Part shown: in pieces, positions 1 through 9,917 of the stretch
Layout of the letters: each line of letters begins with the position of its first letter
Position numbering within the stretch: the first letter of the stretch is position 1
Source of the DNA: Lachancea mirantina
Taxonomy: Eukaryota; Ascomycota; Saccharomycetes; Saccharomycetales; Saccharomycetaceae
Assembly: GCA_900074745.1 (NCBI GenBank)
Contig: LT598469.1
Coordinates: 1-64,000, forward strand
DNA: 64,000 nt
Direction of reading: 5' to 3'
Position numbers and translations under genes: made by a program
The notes under the pieces: generated by a model
Told to the model about the DNA's origin: nothing
Seen by the model: only the letters and a program-made list of their open reading frames with translations
Databases searched by the model: none

Positions 1-367
1 GATGTTGATGGTTTATGTGCGGCTAATCCCACCTACTATGCTGGACACCACAGACTTGTAAAAGGCGCGCAGCAAGAAACTGTCATATGTGAGTATTTTA
101 CCAAGTCAAAAACCATTAAAAGATCTATGTCTTGCAGATGATATCAAGAAAGTGAATCCTTCCCATTACAAGGGTATTGACATGGTTCACAGAATTTTTC
201 ATGTTCCAACTGTGAACGGGAATGACTACATTGGGGAGTACACTGAGGATGTAGATAGCATATTGGAACTTGCCCAAAATCAACCGACTTTTGCCGTTAG
301 AAATGTGGATTCATATCTATACTACTTAGCTGACATGTATAGCCTGGGTCAATGTGGCAAGGACTAA
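1..367 (+). pseudogene. unrecognised coding relic or 3' end of a gene starting left of the window
   Basis: Coding-like sequence is open from the left edge to a stop at about 367, but no single frame carries it all and no ATG-started gene fits. The longest continuous part (about 62-367) has ordinary amino-acid composition, with Tyr- and Asp-rich stretches such as NVDSYLYYLADMYSLG near its end. I do not recognise the family. It could be a decayed gene or the last exon of an intact gene outside the window. The long gene-free stretch that follows favours decay. No function is proposed. Confidence 0.35.
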
Positions 368-1696
368 TCTTCTATATATATGTCAGAATAAAATCAACAG
401 TATCAAGGTAATGACCCAGTTGGGCATTTTAGCCTCAAATCAAACAGATATTAACCTTACATGAGAAATTTTGTAGCGGTTGATATCTTCAAGCTACGTC
501 GTTTTTTGGCGGTGTGACGGAATTACATTAACAGAGTAAAATGGGAAATGATCGAATAACTAGTTTGAATAAATCTTATCTGAGTCATGGAAGCTCGTGT
601 GATCTTAACTGAAATCATGGATTAAAAAATCAAACTAAAGTATATCAGTGTGTTTTTGCAGATGAAATCGTAGCATTTATGTTACGAAAAGTGAGAAGTG
701 GTCGATGGCTGGGGATTGACGAGAATTGTATTGAAGGGAAAGATAGTTTCAGTGGCATCATAGAAACCAAAAATTATTATACGGATGAACAAGTAGGGAA
801 ACTTTGAAACAATCTAGCAGGTCAACTTTAGTATTAATCATTTGTGGCTGACAGGCGTCGATAGTCCTTACCTCTCTTGAACTCTTTATTCAGTTCCCTC
901 CAATTTTCCTGATTGTAACGTATATCGGGCGTTGACTTATATCTCTCGGTGAATAACTTGAGAACATGACCACATTACCACTGGTCAAATCGCCTCCTTT
1001 TGAACAATTCTTGTAATACAATTTTAACACGCCTTCTCAACTTCTGATAAGATGAAAGCTAACCTCTCAACGTACGCCATTCACCCTGTCACTGATTGAA
1101 ATCATCATTTCGATTGTTTGATAATTCCAAGACCATCACTGGGATCGCTTGGACTTTCAGGGCTTTCTAAAGAATGCAAATCGTCCGTTTAATCTTCTTA
1201 TTTTGTTTTCCCATAAGAGTAACTTTATCCTTATGAACAATTTTTCAACTTGACGATTCATTTGCCGTACACTCCTTCTAGCATAAATAGTTCGGAAAAA
1301 TTGTTTCACGGTGGCAGAGATGGCAATTCGTCGCACGTAGCATCCTATGTGCTTAATTGACCTAGTCAAAAGGCATTTTTAACTGTTTGAGCATTGAATG
1401 AGACGCTTCAATGCTTTCCGAATTTGGGCTGCGTGATGGAAGGGTGGCTTTTACTCGAGCATGGTTTTATCACTTCATCCTAAGAGGAGAGAACGGATCG
1501 GAGGCTTACTACTAACGCTGGGTATGTAATGTAATGCGTTCGTAAAGAAAACTTTTGAGGTAGTGTCTGCGGCTGCCGGGTTAGTGACTTTGCGGATATA
1601 TCCCTATAGAGTCCTGTATTCTATCACTAATCTTGTCTTTGTGACCCGTAAATGAGCACTATGGTTGTCTGCTTTCAACATGTTACACCATCATAG
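368..1696. other. gene-poor stretch, no supported gene
   Basis: About 1.3 kb without a gene that I can support, which is long for this compact genome. Short open stretches exist on both strands (for example about 610-807 on the plus strand and 1157-1369 on the minus strand), but none begins with a convincing start or shows a family motif. They may be remnants of decayed genes. No repeats, LTR ends or centromere-like elements were recognised. Confidence 0.4.
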
Positions 1697-1798
1697 GGGA
1701 GTTTGGCCGAGTGGTTAAGGCGTCAGGTTTAGGATATTTTACTTATATCAGAAACCCTGATATCTTCGGATGCGCGGGTTCGAATCCCTCAGCTCTCA
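1697..1798 (+). tRNA. tRNA-Leu(UAG), intron-containing
   Basis: The seven-base acceptor stem (GGGAGTT with AGCTCTC), the A-box region TGGCCGAGTGG, the variable arm TATCTTCGGAT and the B box GGTTCGAATCC are all present, with discriminator A at 1798. The anticodon TAG lies at 1730-1732. An extra segment of about 21 nt (roughly 1734-1754) interrupts the anticodon loop at the usual yeast intron position, and the stem TCAGG/CCTGA closes around it. The mature sequence is very close to the split tRNA-Leu(UAG) of S. cerevisiae as I remember it. A run of T follows at 1802 as Pol III terminator. Confidence 0.95.
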
Positions 1799-2314
1799 TA
1801 ACTTTTTTAGGGCTGCCTTAATATAAGTTCAGAAAACAGCTACTTTTGAGTTTCCAAGAAAACTTTTAGGGCTAATTTCGACGGAAATGCGTTTTGGTAG
1901 GCCAGAAAGTGACTTATAGGTAATCAGAATTCGTTGGATCTCTGGTGTTCTGTTGCCATTGCTGAGGAACGTTGTAATGAGTCGCAATGAGACTTTTAAA
2001 CACCATCGGAAAAAATAGAATCACTAAACATTTTGCGCATCAAGAAAACTGTACCGCAGTTTAGTGCGCGTACTTTCGGATCGTTTCAAACCTATGATGA
2101 CGGTTTTCACAATACAAAACTTTCATGACTCCTGTAAACTTGAACACTAGCCATATAAAGGTAAATGGATATCAGCTTTTCGAGGAAAACCAAAGTGCCC
2201 TAGTTTTGTCATTTTTCTAATGAATTCTTTATCTAGTACCTACATTGGAAACCTATTGATTAAACTCGATAGTTACCCTTTACATTTTAATCTTTGGTTA
2301 CTCTCGACTGAACC
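1799..2314. other. intergenic, nothing further recognised
   Basis: Holds the Pol III terminator of the tRNA-Leu gene (T run just after 1800) and the 3' flank of POM152. No other supported feature. Confidence 0.5.
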
Positions 2315-5300
2315 TCATATTCTTCCATTAAAATATGCCTCATTCTTCGCTTGACAGAATGCATCCGAAATTTCGATAGCCTCGTAGGTACCCTGAAGGT
2401 TGGTAACGACGCGATATTCATAGCCGTAGATTTCCTCGACCCTATGCGTTTCAACAACCTGGGGCCTTCTTCGACCACGCTTGTCTTCCACCAATTCAGT
2501 CCTGACAAACGCTAAGGAAAAGGGCGGAGTGCCCTCAAAGGAAAAAATGACTTCAGCTTGATCTCCTTCGTGTATGTCTTCGACAATGTAATCACCACGA
2601 GAGACAGTTACTGATGGAATTGGATGAACAAGTAACGACAAATCATTGCGTTCTTTTTCCATTTCAGGCCTCGTAAAATTGACTATGCATTTTGAGGAAG
2701 AGTCCTGCAAAGCGTTGATGGATATTATTCCCGGTTCTGAGGCTAGTCGAATGAATTGAGAGCTGTATTCCTTTGATTTCAAGGAAATTCCATTGAAGTC
2801 GTACTTTATGTGGAATGGTGCTATTCCGCTCAGTTGATAAGAAACATAATCGCCCACACAATATTCCATTGAAGGTTCTAGAAGACTGATTTTAGGGACG
2901 TCATTTATGGAGATCAGTACATGATTATCACGTGTGCCGTACTCATTGACGCAACCGTTGGAGTCAATTACCTTTTCAATGGCAAAGTCATGACTACCAA
3001 GCTTTAACCCTTCAAAAAGTCTTTCGTAATTGAAGTTGCGTTCTGTGACTCCCTCAAGCTTGAAGTAGTCCGTCTTGCTGGTGCTTTCGTGGTAAACACT
3101 GAAACTAAGTGTAAAAGGACCTCTCCCATGACTGACTTCAATTCCTATTGGTTCATGACCTGAAGGTTGACCTGCGTCGCTGGGGCAAGTTCTGTATGTG
3201 TGACCTTTTTTGAAAAATTGGACATGAGGCAAGTCATTAACTTGTTGTCTCACCACCACCTTCTTTGTCTTGTGACCAATCTTTTTTAGATCCTCCTCTC
3301 CATAATTAGAGTCAGAAACCCCAGTGACGGTCAAAGTATGAAGACCCGCCTTTTCGTTAGGTAGTACGATTGATGCATATTTCGTAGCAACGTGCAGTTG
3401 CTTTGTAACCACCTTGCCGGTCGGAGAAGCTAACTCGTAGAGGACAGTGAATGGCGGATTTCCGATGAGTGTTAAGTCTACAGTTTCTTCAAAGAACTTG
3501 CAAACAGCTTGCTTGTAAAATGCGAACTCGGTCGTATTTGAAATGCGGTTGTGTTCGACAACTTTGAAGCTGGGCTTTTTCAAGAACGAAAGAGCCTGCT
3601 CATTAGTCTCACCCACTTCCCCAATGCAGCTTCGATCTCTAACTGATAGGAGCTTGTATATGCCCTGTTTTTGTAGACTTAGGCTTGCCCTGTGGCTAGA
3701 CAAAAATTTAGCTTCAAAAGTTCCTTGTAGTTTTCCGGCGAAATTGTAGTGCTGATAGCCTACGACAAAAGGAGCGACACCAGAAAGACGGATGGAAACA
3801 TCAGCAGAAGACCCCTCTTTGACCAAAAGCTCGGAAGAACCTTCGGGGATGCTGAACTCGGCTTTCGGTATCTCTCTGCGCACTTCAATTCTTGCGTCAG
3901 AGGAGCTCAAACTCACTGCACAAGCTGAAGAATCTTTAACCGAAACAAGTGACAAAATATAGTCTCCGCCGACGTTGAAGTTAGGAGTCTCTAGCTTGTA
4001 CTCCAAATCCTTTATGTTCTCTTCAGTGAAGGAAGTCCGCTTGTTGGTTGAAGTTTCCAAAATATCATATTCTAACGCAAAAGGGGGTTCACCTTTGAAA
4101 TTCACTGTAATTGTACTGCGATCCCCTAAACACAGTTTCGAATTGGGGTTAGATTTGATAGATGCATCAGGTTTGACTCGCATGGAGGTTCTAAATGTGT
4201 AGTCCTGGGCTGGCCTCAACGGGATTGCGTGGGTGAAAATGGAATTAGATATTTCATCGAAAACAATTTCGTAATTACCTTCTGAAGTAGGATTGTAGCT
4301 GAATTGATTCCGGGTTCCTTGTGAGGTGAACTTTTTGGTATCGTATAACTTTCTATCTCCTTTCTCTAATTTGTAGATCTTGGCTCTGTAGTAAAAAGGG
4401 GGAACACCAGTAAACTTCAAGTCGAAGTTAAGTCCAACTTGGCCAACACATTGATCCAAAATGGGGGATGACATGACTTGGAGAGTAGGAGCTATCGGTT
4501 TGTGGATCATCACACTAGATTTGTCTACCACGATACCAGCACAAAATCTTGACTCGACAGATACTAGAGTATAGGTGCCTGGTTCTTGAGCAGCGAGTTC
4601 AGTGTGCGGCTCGGAAATATTATGTGAGAAGCTTTTGGTTTGCCCATTTTCGCCTTCAAAAAGAATGGTGACTCTGTAAGGTAACGCGCTTTTCCAGTCC
4701 ATGACGTTGTCAAAATCTAAAACCAAAGATTTCTTGGTAGCAGCCTTTGAATCGAATTTGAAATCAAGCCTCGCGCGCGGTAAGTCGTGAACATCAAAAC
4801 CATATTCCAATCCGTACTTCTTCAGTAGGGTACCTGGTAGAATTGCAAAATTCACTTCATTTCCTAGACCATCCACAACCTTGTCTATCCTATAAGTGAC
4901 ATGGCCTTCACTTCTTAAGACTTTCTCGAGATCCACGGAGACTGACTGTGATATGGCCCACTTCAAGTCCGCCAGATCCTTTGCGGAATAGGGCTTTCTA
5001 CTAAACAGCAAAGGAGATTCTAAAAATTCTGGTTGCAAGCTTGAATCGGTAAACGTGGATACTTCATCACCGATCAACTTAGTGTATTGCAACTCCAAGG
5101 GAGGGATTCCTTGTACGTCAATCGTCACTCTATCGAAATCTCCCACACACCTATCAGAACTTCCGAGACCAGACACGACCGCTGATGGACAGTGAGGTAC
5201 GAGGACATGAGACTTGTATAGTCTTAGACTTATGCCTTTGACGTCTTTTATTTTATTAATTTGGTACATCCCGGTGTTTTTAACAGGAACGCTTAGGTAT

Positions 5301-6139
5301 CTCAGCTGGGGCTTTCCGTTGGCATGTTGCAGCTTACTGGGTAGTCTTTCAAAGAGTTCATGGGTCAAGGGTAGCTCGGTGAGATCCGACTTGGTGTAAT
5401 TCCAAAGCTCGACTTTGTTGGTTTGAAGGTCGCGATATTCTAACTGCAAGAAACCTATTTCCGAAGTGGAGTTCAGCCGTATAGGAATTTCAAGTGATCC
5501 GGCTGTTATATGGTCCATGGGCAAACAATAAGAATCATGGAAGGGATTTAACATAGCAGTGTTTTCTGGTAATATTTTGATGGTATGTGCGCCTTTGAAG
5601 TGAGATGCAACATCCAAAACTTTGCGCTGATCTACTGAGCCTCCTGTGAGACTTAGCTCTCGTGTGCTTAGCCTAGACCACATAGCAATTAGAGTCGAAA
5701 CTATGGGAAAGCTTCTCTCATGGGAAAGAATAACTGTAATCGACGTTAGCAGGCAAATTTGGCAAAAAACCATGGCAGAGCTAAAACTTAGCTTGGGTAT
5801 CCTGAATGCGGGCAAAAAATACAGAAAAAGTGAGTCAATAATGCAATATTTCAAAATGAAGTTAAAACGAGATCCGGTAAGCAGAAGCCCCGATACCGGT
5901 AGTCCCGATTTGAGTAGTACCAAATCATAAAGTTTGTAGCTTTGAATGATAGTGAAGATTGTTAATGCTAGCCCGCGCTGACTTGGCATATCAAGAACGT
6001 CTGTCGAAATCAAAGTCGCGGCCCTTACGTCGTTCTCGCTATTGATATCACCGCCGATATTCACTTTTTTTCGGCTACCTTTGACTTCTGAAGGGTCCTT
6101 CACCCCATAATTGTCGGGAAAGCGATGTCTTAAATTCAT
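2315..6139 (-). CDS. POM152: nucleoporin POM152, transmembrane ring of the nuclear pore complex
   Basis: A 1274-residue protein matching Pom152 (about 1337 aa in S. cerevisiae), a pore-membrane glycoprotein that forms the lumenal ring of the nuclear pore. The N-terminal ~55 residues are polar. Three hydrophobic segments lie at about 57-76, 93-112 and 119-138. The rest is a long lumenal part built of Ig-like repeats, each marked by a G-x-P-P-F-type turn (GIPPLELQY, GVPPFYYRA, GEPPFALEY, GVAPFVVGY, GNPPFTVLY, GRGPFTLSF, GIAPFHIKY, GTPPFSLAF). Such a Pro-Phe repeat series is characteristic of Pom152. It is divergent from SMF3 across 410 bp. In S. cerevisiae POM152 (YMR129W) neighbours ECM16 (YMR128W), which is also close by here on the same strand. 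Confidence 0.95.
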   Translation of the reverse strand: MNLRHRFPDNYGVKDPSEVKGSRKKVNIGGDINSENDVRAATLISTDVLDMPSQRGLALTIFTIIQSYKLYDLVLLKSGLPVSGLLLTGSRFNFILKYCIIDSLFLYFLPAFRIPKLSFSSAMVFCQICLLTSITVILSHERSFPIVSTLIAMWSRLSTRELSLTGGSVDQRKVLDVASHFKGAHTIKILPENTAMLNPFHDSYCLPMDHITAGSLEIPIRLNSTSEIGFLQLEYRDLQTNKVELWNYTKSDLTELPLTHELFERLPSKLQHANGKPQLRYLSVPVKNTGMYQINKIKDVKGISLRLYKSHVLVPHCPSAVVSGLGSSDRCVGDFDRVTIDVQGIPPLELQYTKLIGDEVSTFTDSSLQPEFLESPLLFSRKPYSAKDLADLKWAISQSVSVDLEKVLRSEGHVTYRIDKVVDGLGNEVNFAILPGTLLKKYGLEYGFDVHDLPRARLDFKFDSKAATKKSLVLDFDNVMDWKSALPYRVTILFEGENGQTKSFSHNISEPHTELAAQEPGTYTLVSVESRFCAGIVVDKSSVMIHKPIAPTLQVMSSPILDQCVGQVGLNFDLKFTGVPPFYYRAKIYKLEKGDRKLYDTKKFTSQGTRNQFSYNPTSEGNYEIVFDEISNSIFTHAIPLRPAQDYTFRTSMRVKPDASIKSNPNSKLCLGDRSTITVNFKGEPPFALEYDILETSTNKRTSFTEENIKDLEYKLETPNFNVGGDYILSLVSVKDSSACAVSLSSSDARIEVRREIPKAEFSIPEGSSELLVKEGSSADVSIRLSGVAPFVVGYQHYNFAGKLQGTFEAKFLSSHRASLSLQKQGIYKLLSVRDRSCIGEVGETNEQALSFLKKPSFKVVEHNRISNTTEFAFYKQAVCKFFEETVDLTLIGNPPFTVLYELASPTGKVVTKQLHVATKYASIVLPNEKAGLHTLTVTGVSDSNYGEEDLKKIGHKTKKVVVRQQVNDLPHVQFFKKGHTYRTCPSDAGQPSGHEPIGIEVSHGRGPFTLSFSVYHESTSKTDYFKLEGVTERNFNYERLFEGLKLGSHDFAIEKVIDSNGCVNEYGTRDNHVLISINDVPKISLLEPSMEYCVGDYVSYQLSGIAPFHIKYDFNGISLKSKEYSSQFIRLASEPGIISINALQDSSSKCIVNFTRPEMEKERNDLSLLVHPIPSVTVSRGDYIVEDIHEGDQAEVIFSFEGTPPFSLAFVRTELVEDKRGRRRPQVVETHRVEEIYGYEYRVVTNLQGTYEAIEISDAFCQAKNEAYFNGRI

Positions 6140-6549
6140 TTCACCACTTCATCAACTTCTGATCTCTCAAAAGCTATTGGTCAAATATGCCCATCTGGCC
6201 AATATTAGATCTTAGGCAATCGAGTTTTGTTTAGTTTACCATCACGAGAAAATTTGAATTAGAAGTTTCGTACAAGATGCATTAAAGACTGCGGGCAACT
6301 CTTAACGAACGATGATCAAACCCTGCTCTTTACACCCAATTTCAAGATGAGTTGAAAAACTGTCTACTATTGACCACTTCACTGCTTTTCAGAATCGTTA
6401 TCGCAGGTTTGACGTGAGCGTATAGATTTGCAAATCCATTGGAAACGCAAAATCTGTGAGATAATATTTCTTGTCAGTTTCCTCATTGAAAATATCCACA
6501 GCAGATAAAGCTTTAATTTGCGCCAAGTAGTGAGCCAATATTTATTAGA
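6140..6549. other. divergent promoter of POM152 and SMF3
   Basis: A 410-bp intergenic region between two divergent genes. It holds the Aft-type box listed separately. Nothing else specific was recognised. Confidence 0.5.
6331..6338 (+). promoter_or_regulatory. Aft1/Aft2-type iron-response box upstream of SMF3
   Basis: TACACCCA fits the Aft consensus YRCACCCR exactly and lies about 210 bp before the SMF3 start. S. cerevisiae SMF3 is known to respond to low iron through Aft2 at CACCC-type sites. An 8-mer can occur by chance, and the region is shared with POM152. Confidence 0.45.
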
Positions 6550-7959
6550 ATGGCGAATCTGTTTCGAGTTGCCTCAAAGTTGGGCAAATTCGTTGGACCC
6601 GGTATTATGGTGAGTGTAGCATACATGGATCCGGGGAACTATTCCACAAGTGTATCGGGAGGTGCGCAATTCAAATATAAGCTTCTAAGTGTCATTTTGA
6701 TCTCAAATATTTTTGCTGTGGTTTTGCAGTGTTTGTGCTCAAAGTTGGGTACTGTTACCGGTAAGGATCTAGCTGAAAACTGCCGTATACATCTGCCACG
6801 GAAATTAAACTTCGTAATTTACGGTTTTGCACAAATGGCAATCATCGCCACTGATCTCGCAGAAGTTGTGGGAACAGCGGTAGCACTCAAGATTCTGTTC
6901 AAAATTCCACTGCTGTTAGGCGTTTTAGTCACGATAGTCGATGTGCTCGCCATTTTGATTTTCTACAAGCCTGAAGAGCAAACTATGCGTCAAGTCCGAG
7001 CGTTTGAAATGTTAGTCACTACCCTGGTCACTGCCACAGTGGTTTGTTTCATTCTGGAGCTTTACAAGATTAGTATACCCGACAAAGCCCCTTTATTCGA
7101 GGGTTTCTTGCCGTCACCAGAAATTATCGAGAATAAGCAAGCCATGTTTATATCTCTTGGAATCTTGGGTGCTACTGTCATGCCTCATTCCTTATACTTG
7201 GGGTCGTCACTTGTCAAGCCCAGATTAAATGAATTCGATCTCAAGAAGTACGGTAAGGTGCTGGAACGTCCATCGTTAGGCGCTATTAAGGACACTCTCA
7301 ATTACTCATACGCAGAATTAATCATTTCCTTATTCCTTATCGCGACTTTTGTCAACTCTGCCATTTTAATTGTTGCCGGCGCAACTCTGTTCGGGCAACC
7401 TGAGGCTGAGGACGCTGATTTGACATCTATTTATGAATTGCTCTCGCGTTATATTTCTCCTGCAGCCGGTCTGATCTTTGCATTGGCTATGTTATTCTCA
7501 GGCCAGTCTGCCGGTGTTATTTGCACAATGGCCGGTCAAATTGTCTCTGAAGGTTTTCTCCAGTTTACATTTGAGCCTTGGCTAACAAGGTTAATTACAC
7601 GACTGATAGCTATCGTTCCCTGCTTCCTGGTAACACTGTTTCTAGGTGAGAGAGGGATTTCTAATATGCTTAATTTGAGTCAGGTAGTATTATCTCTCAT
7701 TTTGCCTATTGTGTCCGCTCCTTTGATTTATTTCACAGCCAACAGCAAAATTATGACCGTTTCGACTGTGGAGGAAGATGTTAGCGGCTCTGTTACCGTC
7801 AATGAAACAACTCCACTTAAAAATGAACGCAACTTAAGAATTAACTATGCTAATGGTAGGCTCTTAACTGGAGCGTCGATCTTGATATGGGTCATAATAG
7901 GGTTTTTGAACTGTTATCTAGTCATTTCCTTTCTGATGGGAGAGGATATCCACTTTTAA
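6550..7959 (+). CDS. SMF3: NRAMP divalent metal transporter, SMF3 (vacuolar iron export)
   Basis: 469 residues, close to the 473 of S. cerevisiae Smf3, which moves iron from vacuole to cytosol. The NRAMP metal-site motif DPGN is at 27-30 (AYMDPGNYST) and the second motif MPHS at 211-214, so the known metal ligands (Asp and Asn of the first helix, Met of the sixth) are present. About eleven hydrophobic segments are visible. The short N-terminus, lacking the long cytosolic extension of Smf1/Smf2, and the position beside RSC58 (YLR033W/YLR034C in S. cerevisiae) favour SMF3. The start is the ATG in context AGAATGG. An Aft-type box lies upstream. Confidence 0.93.
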   Translation: MANLFRVASKLGKFVGPGIMVSVAYMDPGNYSTSVSGGAQFKYKLLSVILISNIFAVVLQCLCSKLGTVTGKDLAENCRIHLPRKLNFVIYGFAQMAIIATDLAEVVGTAVALKILFKIPLLLGVLVTIVDVLAILIFYKPEEQTMRQVRAFEMLVTTLVTATVVCFILELYKISIPDKAPLFEGFLPSPEIIENKQAMFISLGILGATVMPHSLYLGSSLVKPRLNEFDLKKYGKVLERPSLGAIKDTLNYSYAELIISLFLIATFVNSAILIVAGATLFGQPEAEDADLTSIYELLSRYISPAAGLIFALAMLFSGQSAGVICTMAGQIVSEGFLQFTFEPWLTRLITRLIAIVPCFLVTLFLGERGISNMLNLSQVVLSLILPIVSAPLIYFTANSKIMTVSTVEEDVSGSVTVNETTPLKNERNLRINYANGRLLTGASILIWVIIGFLNCYLVISFLMGEDIHF

Positions 7960-8064
7960 ATTTCTCAAGTCATTTAAAGAATCCCAAAAGATACAATTCG
8001 ATGCTATATCGCTAAAATACTAAATCATATGCTAGATTAGCAGCAAGCACTATCAAACTTTGAA

Positions 8065-9602
8065 TTATCGCCTGTACTTCTTTTTCCTCGTTTGGACACT
8101 TCTGATAACGGGTATGTTTCCTGTATAGTTTGTCTGTAGCACTGGGAAAGACTTGCAGTGAAGTTGTGGTATTTTTTTGATATTTCCGGCCAGAATAGCT
8201 TCTCTCATTAGTCTTTGAACCTTATGGTAAAGCATACACTCACGAGAAGAGGGTTTCTTAATTCTTTGCCATTTTAAACGCGCCTTCTTCAGCTCATTAA
8301 GCTCAAGTAGTGTTTCGTTAATAGCTTGCTGCTGAGTGCCGGACCGAAAAGCATCTATTTCATTTTCGCCTACACTTCTTCCCGGAGACCACTCAAACAA
8401 ATTCTCAAGTTTGATCTCATTGGGAATTGACTCGGGGCCATCCTGTGTTGGCTCATCCTGTGCAACAGGTTCTCTCAGCGAATCCGCTTCTTCTTTGCTC
8501 TCAAAGGGAATAGTGGACGCCTCGCCTTCTGTTTTAGTGTTCGCATCTGCGTCTTTGGACTCATCTTCACTTTTTTCACCACCAGAGATTTTGGATTCTT
8601 CGTTAATTTTCTGTTCCTGGCTCTCTTTTGATTTCTTAGAATCAAGCAGTTTCATATACCCAACTTTTTCAAGCCATATCGTTCCTCTGCGGCTAGCATC
8701 GAGAACGGTACCGCTCTCGTTGAAACAAGGAGCCCAGGATTGAAAGTCACCATACTCAAGCCAAACGGTGGTAGGAAGGGCATACCAATTGGGATGCAGA
8801 AACTTTGTCATCATTTCGGTTGGGGGTAAGGTCGGATCAGGAATGCTGCTGGTATTTGCAGCGAGGAAGCCTAACATTGGCGCTTCTTCTTCGGGATCTT
8901 GAGGTATTAGCCTGTTTACTGTAAAGCTGCTATTGGGCAAATCCGTTACTCTATAATCCAATTGAGACTTCGAAATAATCGAAGAAAACAGATCCATATC
9001 TGCCGTGTTTATGTGGTAGTTTTCAGCATAAGGCATGGAGTACCCAACAGATATCTTTATGAAATCGTTGGACACCATGTGTTGAAAAGATGTTTTAGTT
9101 CCTGAGCTGTCGCTCTGTTCATTCAAAAAGCTGACGCCAAGTCTGTAGCACTCTCTTAGTAGAAGTTCGGTAGCGAATTTGTAAAATTTGTCAACGATCA
9201 GGTAATTCCGCGTCCCCTGCGAGTAGAAATGCACCAAAATAGTACACACGAGCCGGATATCGTGATATAAGCGATAAAACCCGTTTTGCTTGCCTATTTC
9301 GTATTCACCGTTTTCTAGTCGCTGTGCGACTGTGGTAACAGGAACTTTATCCTCATTCTTCAAATTACCTTCGGAGTCTACTCTCGTACGCAGAAACTTG
9401 CGATACGAGTCGAAAACCTTATTGGGGTCGCGTTCAAAGAATTTACTTGGGAACTTCTCATCTAATACCCTGCATTTTGACGATGCACTTTTATATAGTT
9501 GTTAGTATGATGGTACACAATCTCTTTGAAAACTCCTTGAAATATAGTAACATACGCTTTCAAGATAGTGTGTATCTTGCTGAAGGCGGGATTAAAATCC
9601 AT
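8065..9602 (-). CDS. RSC58: RSC chromatin-remodelling subunit RSC58, two exons
   Basis: Rsc58 is a subunit of the RSC nucleosome remodeller. Exon 1 is 9556-9602 and starts MDFNPAFSKIHTILK. An intron follows at 9488-9555 (5' site GTATGT, branch point TACTAAC at 9501-9507, 3' AG). Exon 2 is 9487-8065. The spliced product is 489 aa, against 502 in S. cerevisiae. Across the junction it reads ILKAASSKCRVLDEKFPSKF, which agrees with my memory of the Rsc58 N-terminus; an unspliced reading would start at a non-ATG codon near 9363. Conserved blocks include FHPNW-like KFLHPNWYALPTTVWLEYG and the C-terminal SFPVLQTNYTGNIPV. An acidic Glu/Ser-rich linker lies around residues 280-360. Convergent with SMF3. 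Confidence 0.93.
9488..9555 (-). other. spliceosomal intron of RSC58 (68 nt)
   Basis: Read on the minus strand: GTATGT at the 5' end, TACTAAC branch point at 9507-9501, AAAAG at the 3' end. Removal joins a 47-nt ATG-bearing exon in phase to the main frame. Confidence 0.9.
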
Positions 9603-9917
9603 CGGACGTTCAAGTTTGTTTACTCTTCCATTCTTATATGAATATCTTCTTTTTAGATAACTATCATGACCAATTAAGATTTTTTGAAAATGATGGGTGT
9701 ATGCGTGAAAAGTGACACAAACGGAAAACCTTCATGTAGCCGCCTTCGCGCTGGAAACGATGACTTTTGTGAGTGAACGAGTAGCTTTGAGTCCAGATCA
9801 CTTTGGTTTGGTTAAACTAATTTTAGTAGAGCTTTCAATCCATATAATTATGTTGTAAGACGGTGACGATGAGAAAAGTCAACCCGTGGAAGCGATTTAC
9901 GGTACGATCTTGATTTT
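9603..9917. other. intergenic, promoter of RSC58 and 3' flank of ECM16
   Basis: About 315 bp. Nothing specific was recognised beyond AT-rich promoter-like sequence. Confidence 0.4.

Noticed and set aside
1280-1420. Centromere candidate (TTCGGAA/TTTCCGAA near 1290 and 1415)
   Set aside because: No AT-rich CDEII-like stretch and no RTCACRTG at the right distance.
8336-8743. 135-codon frame opposite RSC58
   Set aside because: Ser-rich shadow of the acidic RSC58 linker on the other strand.
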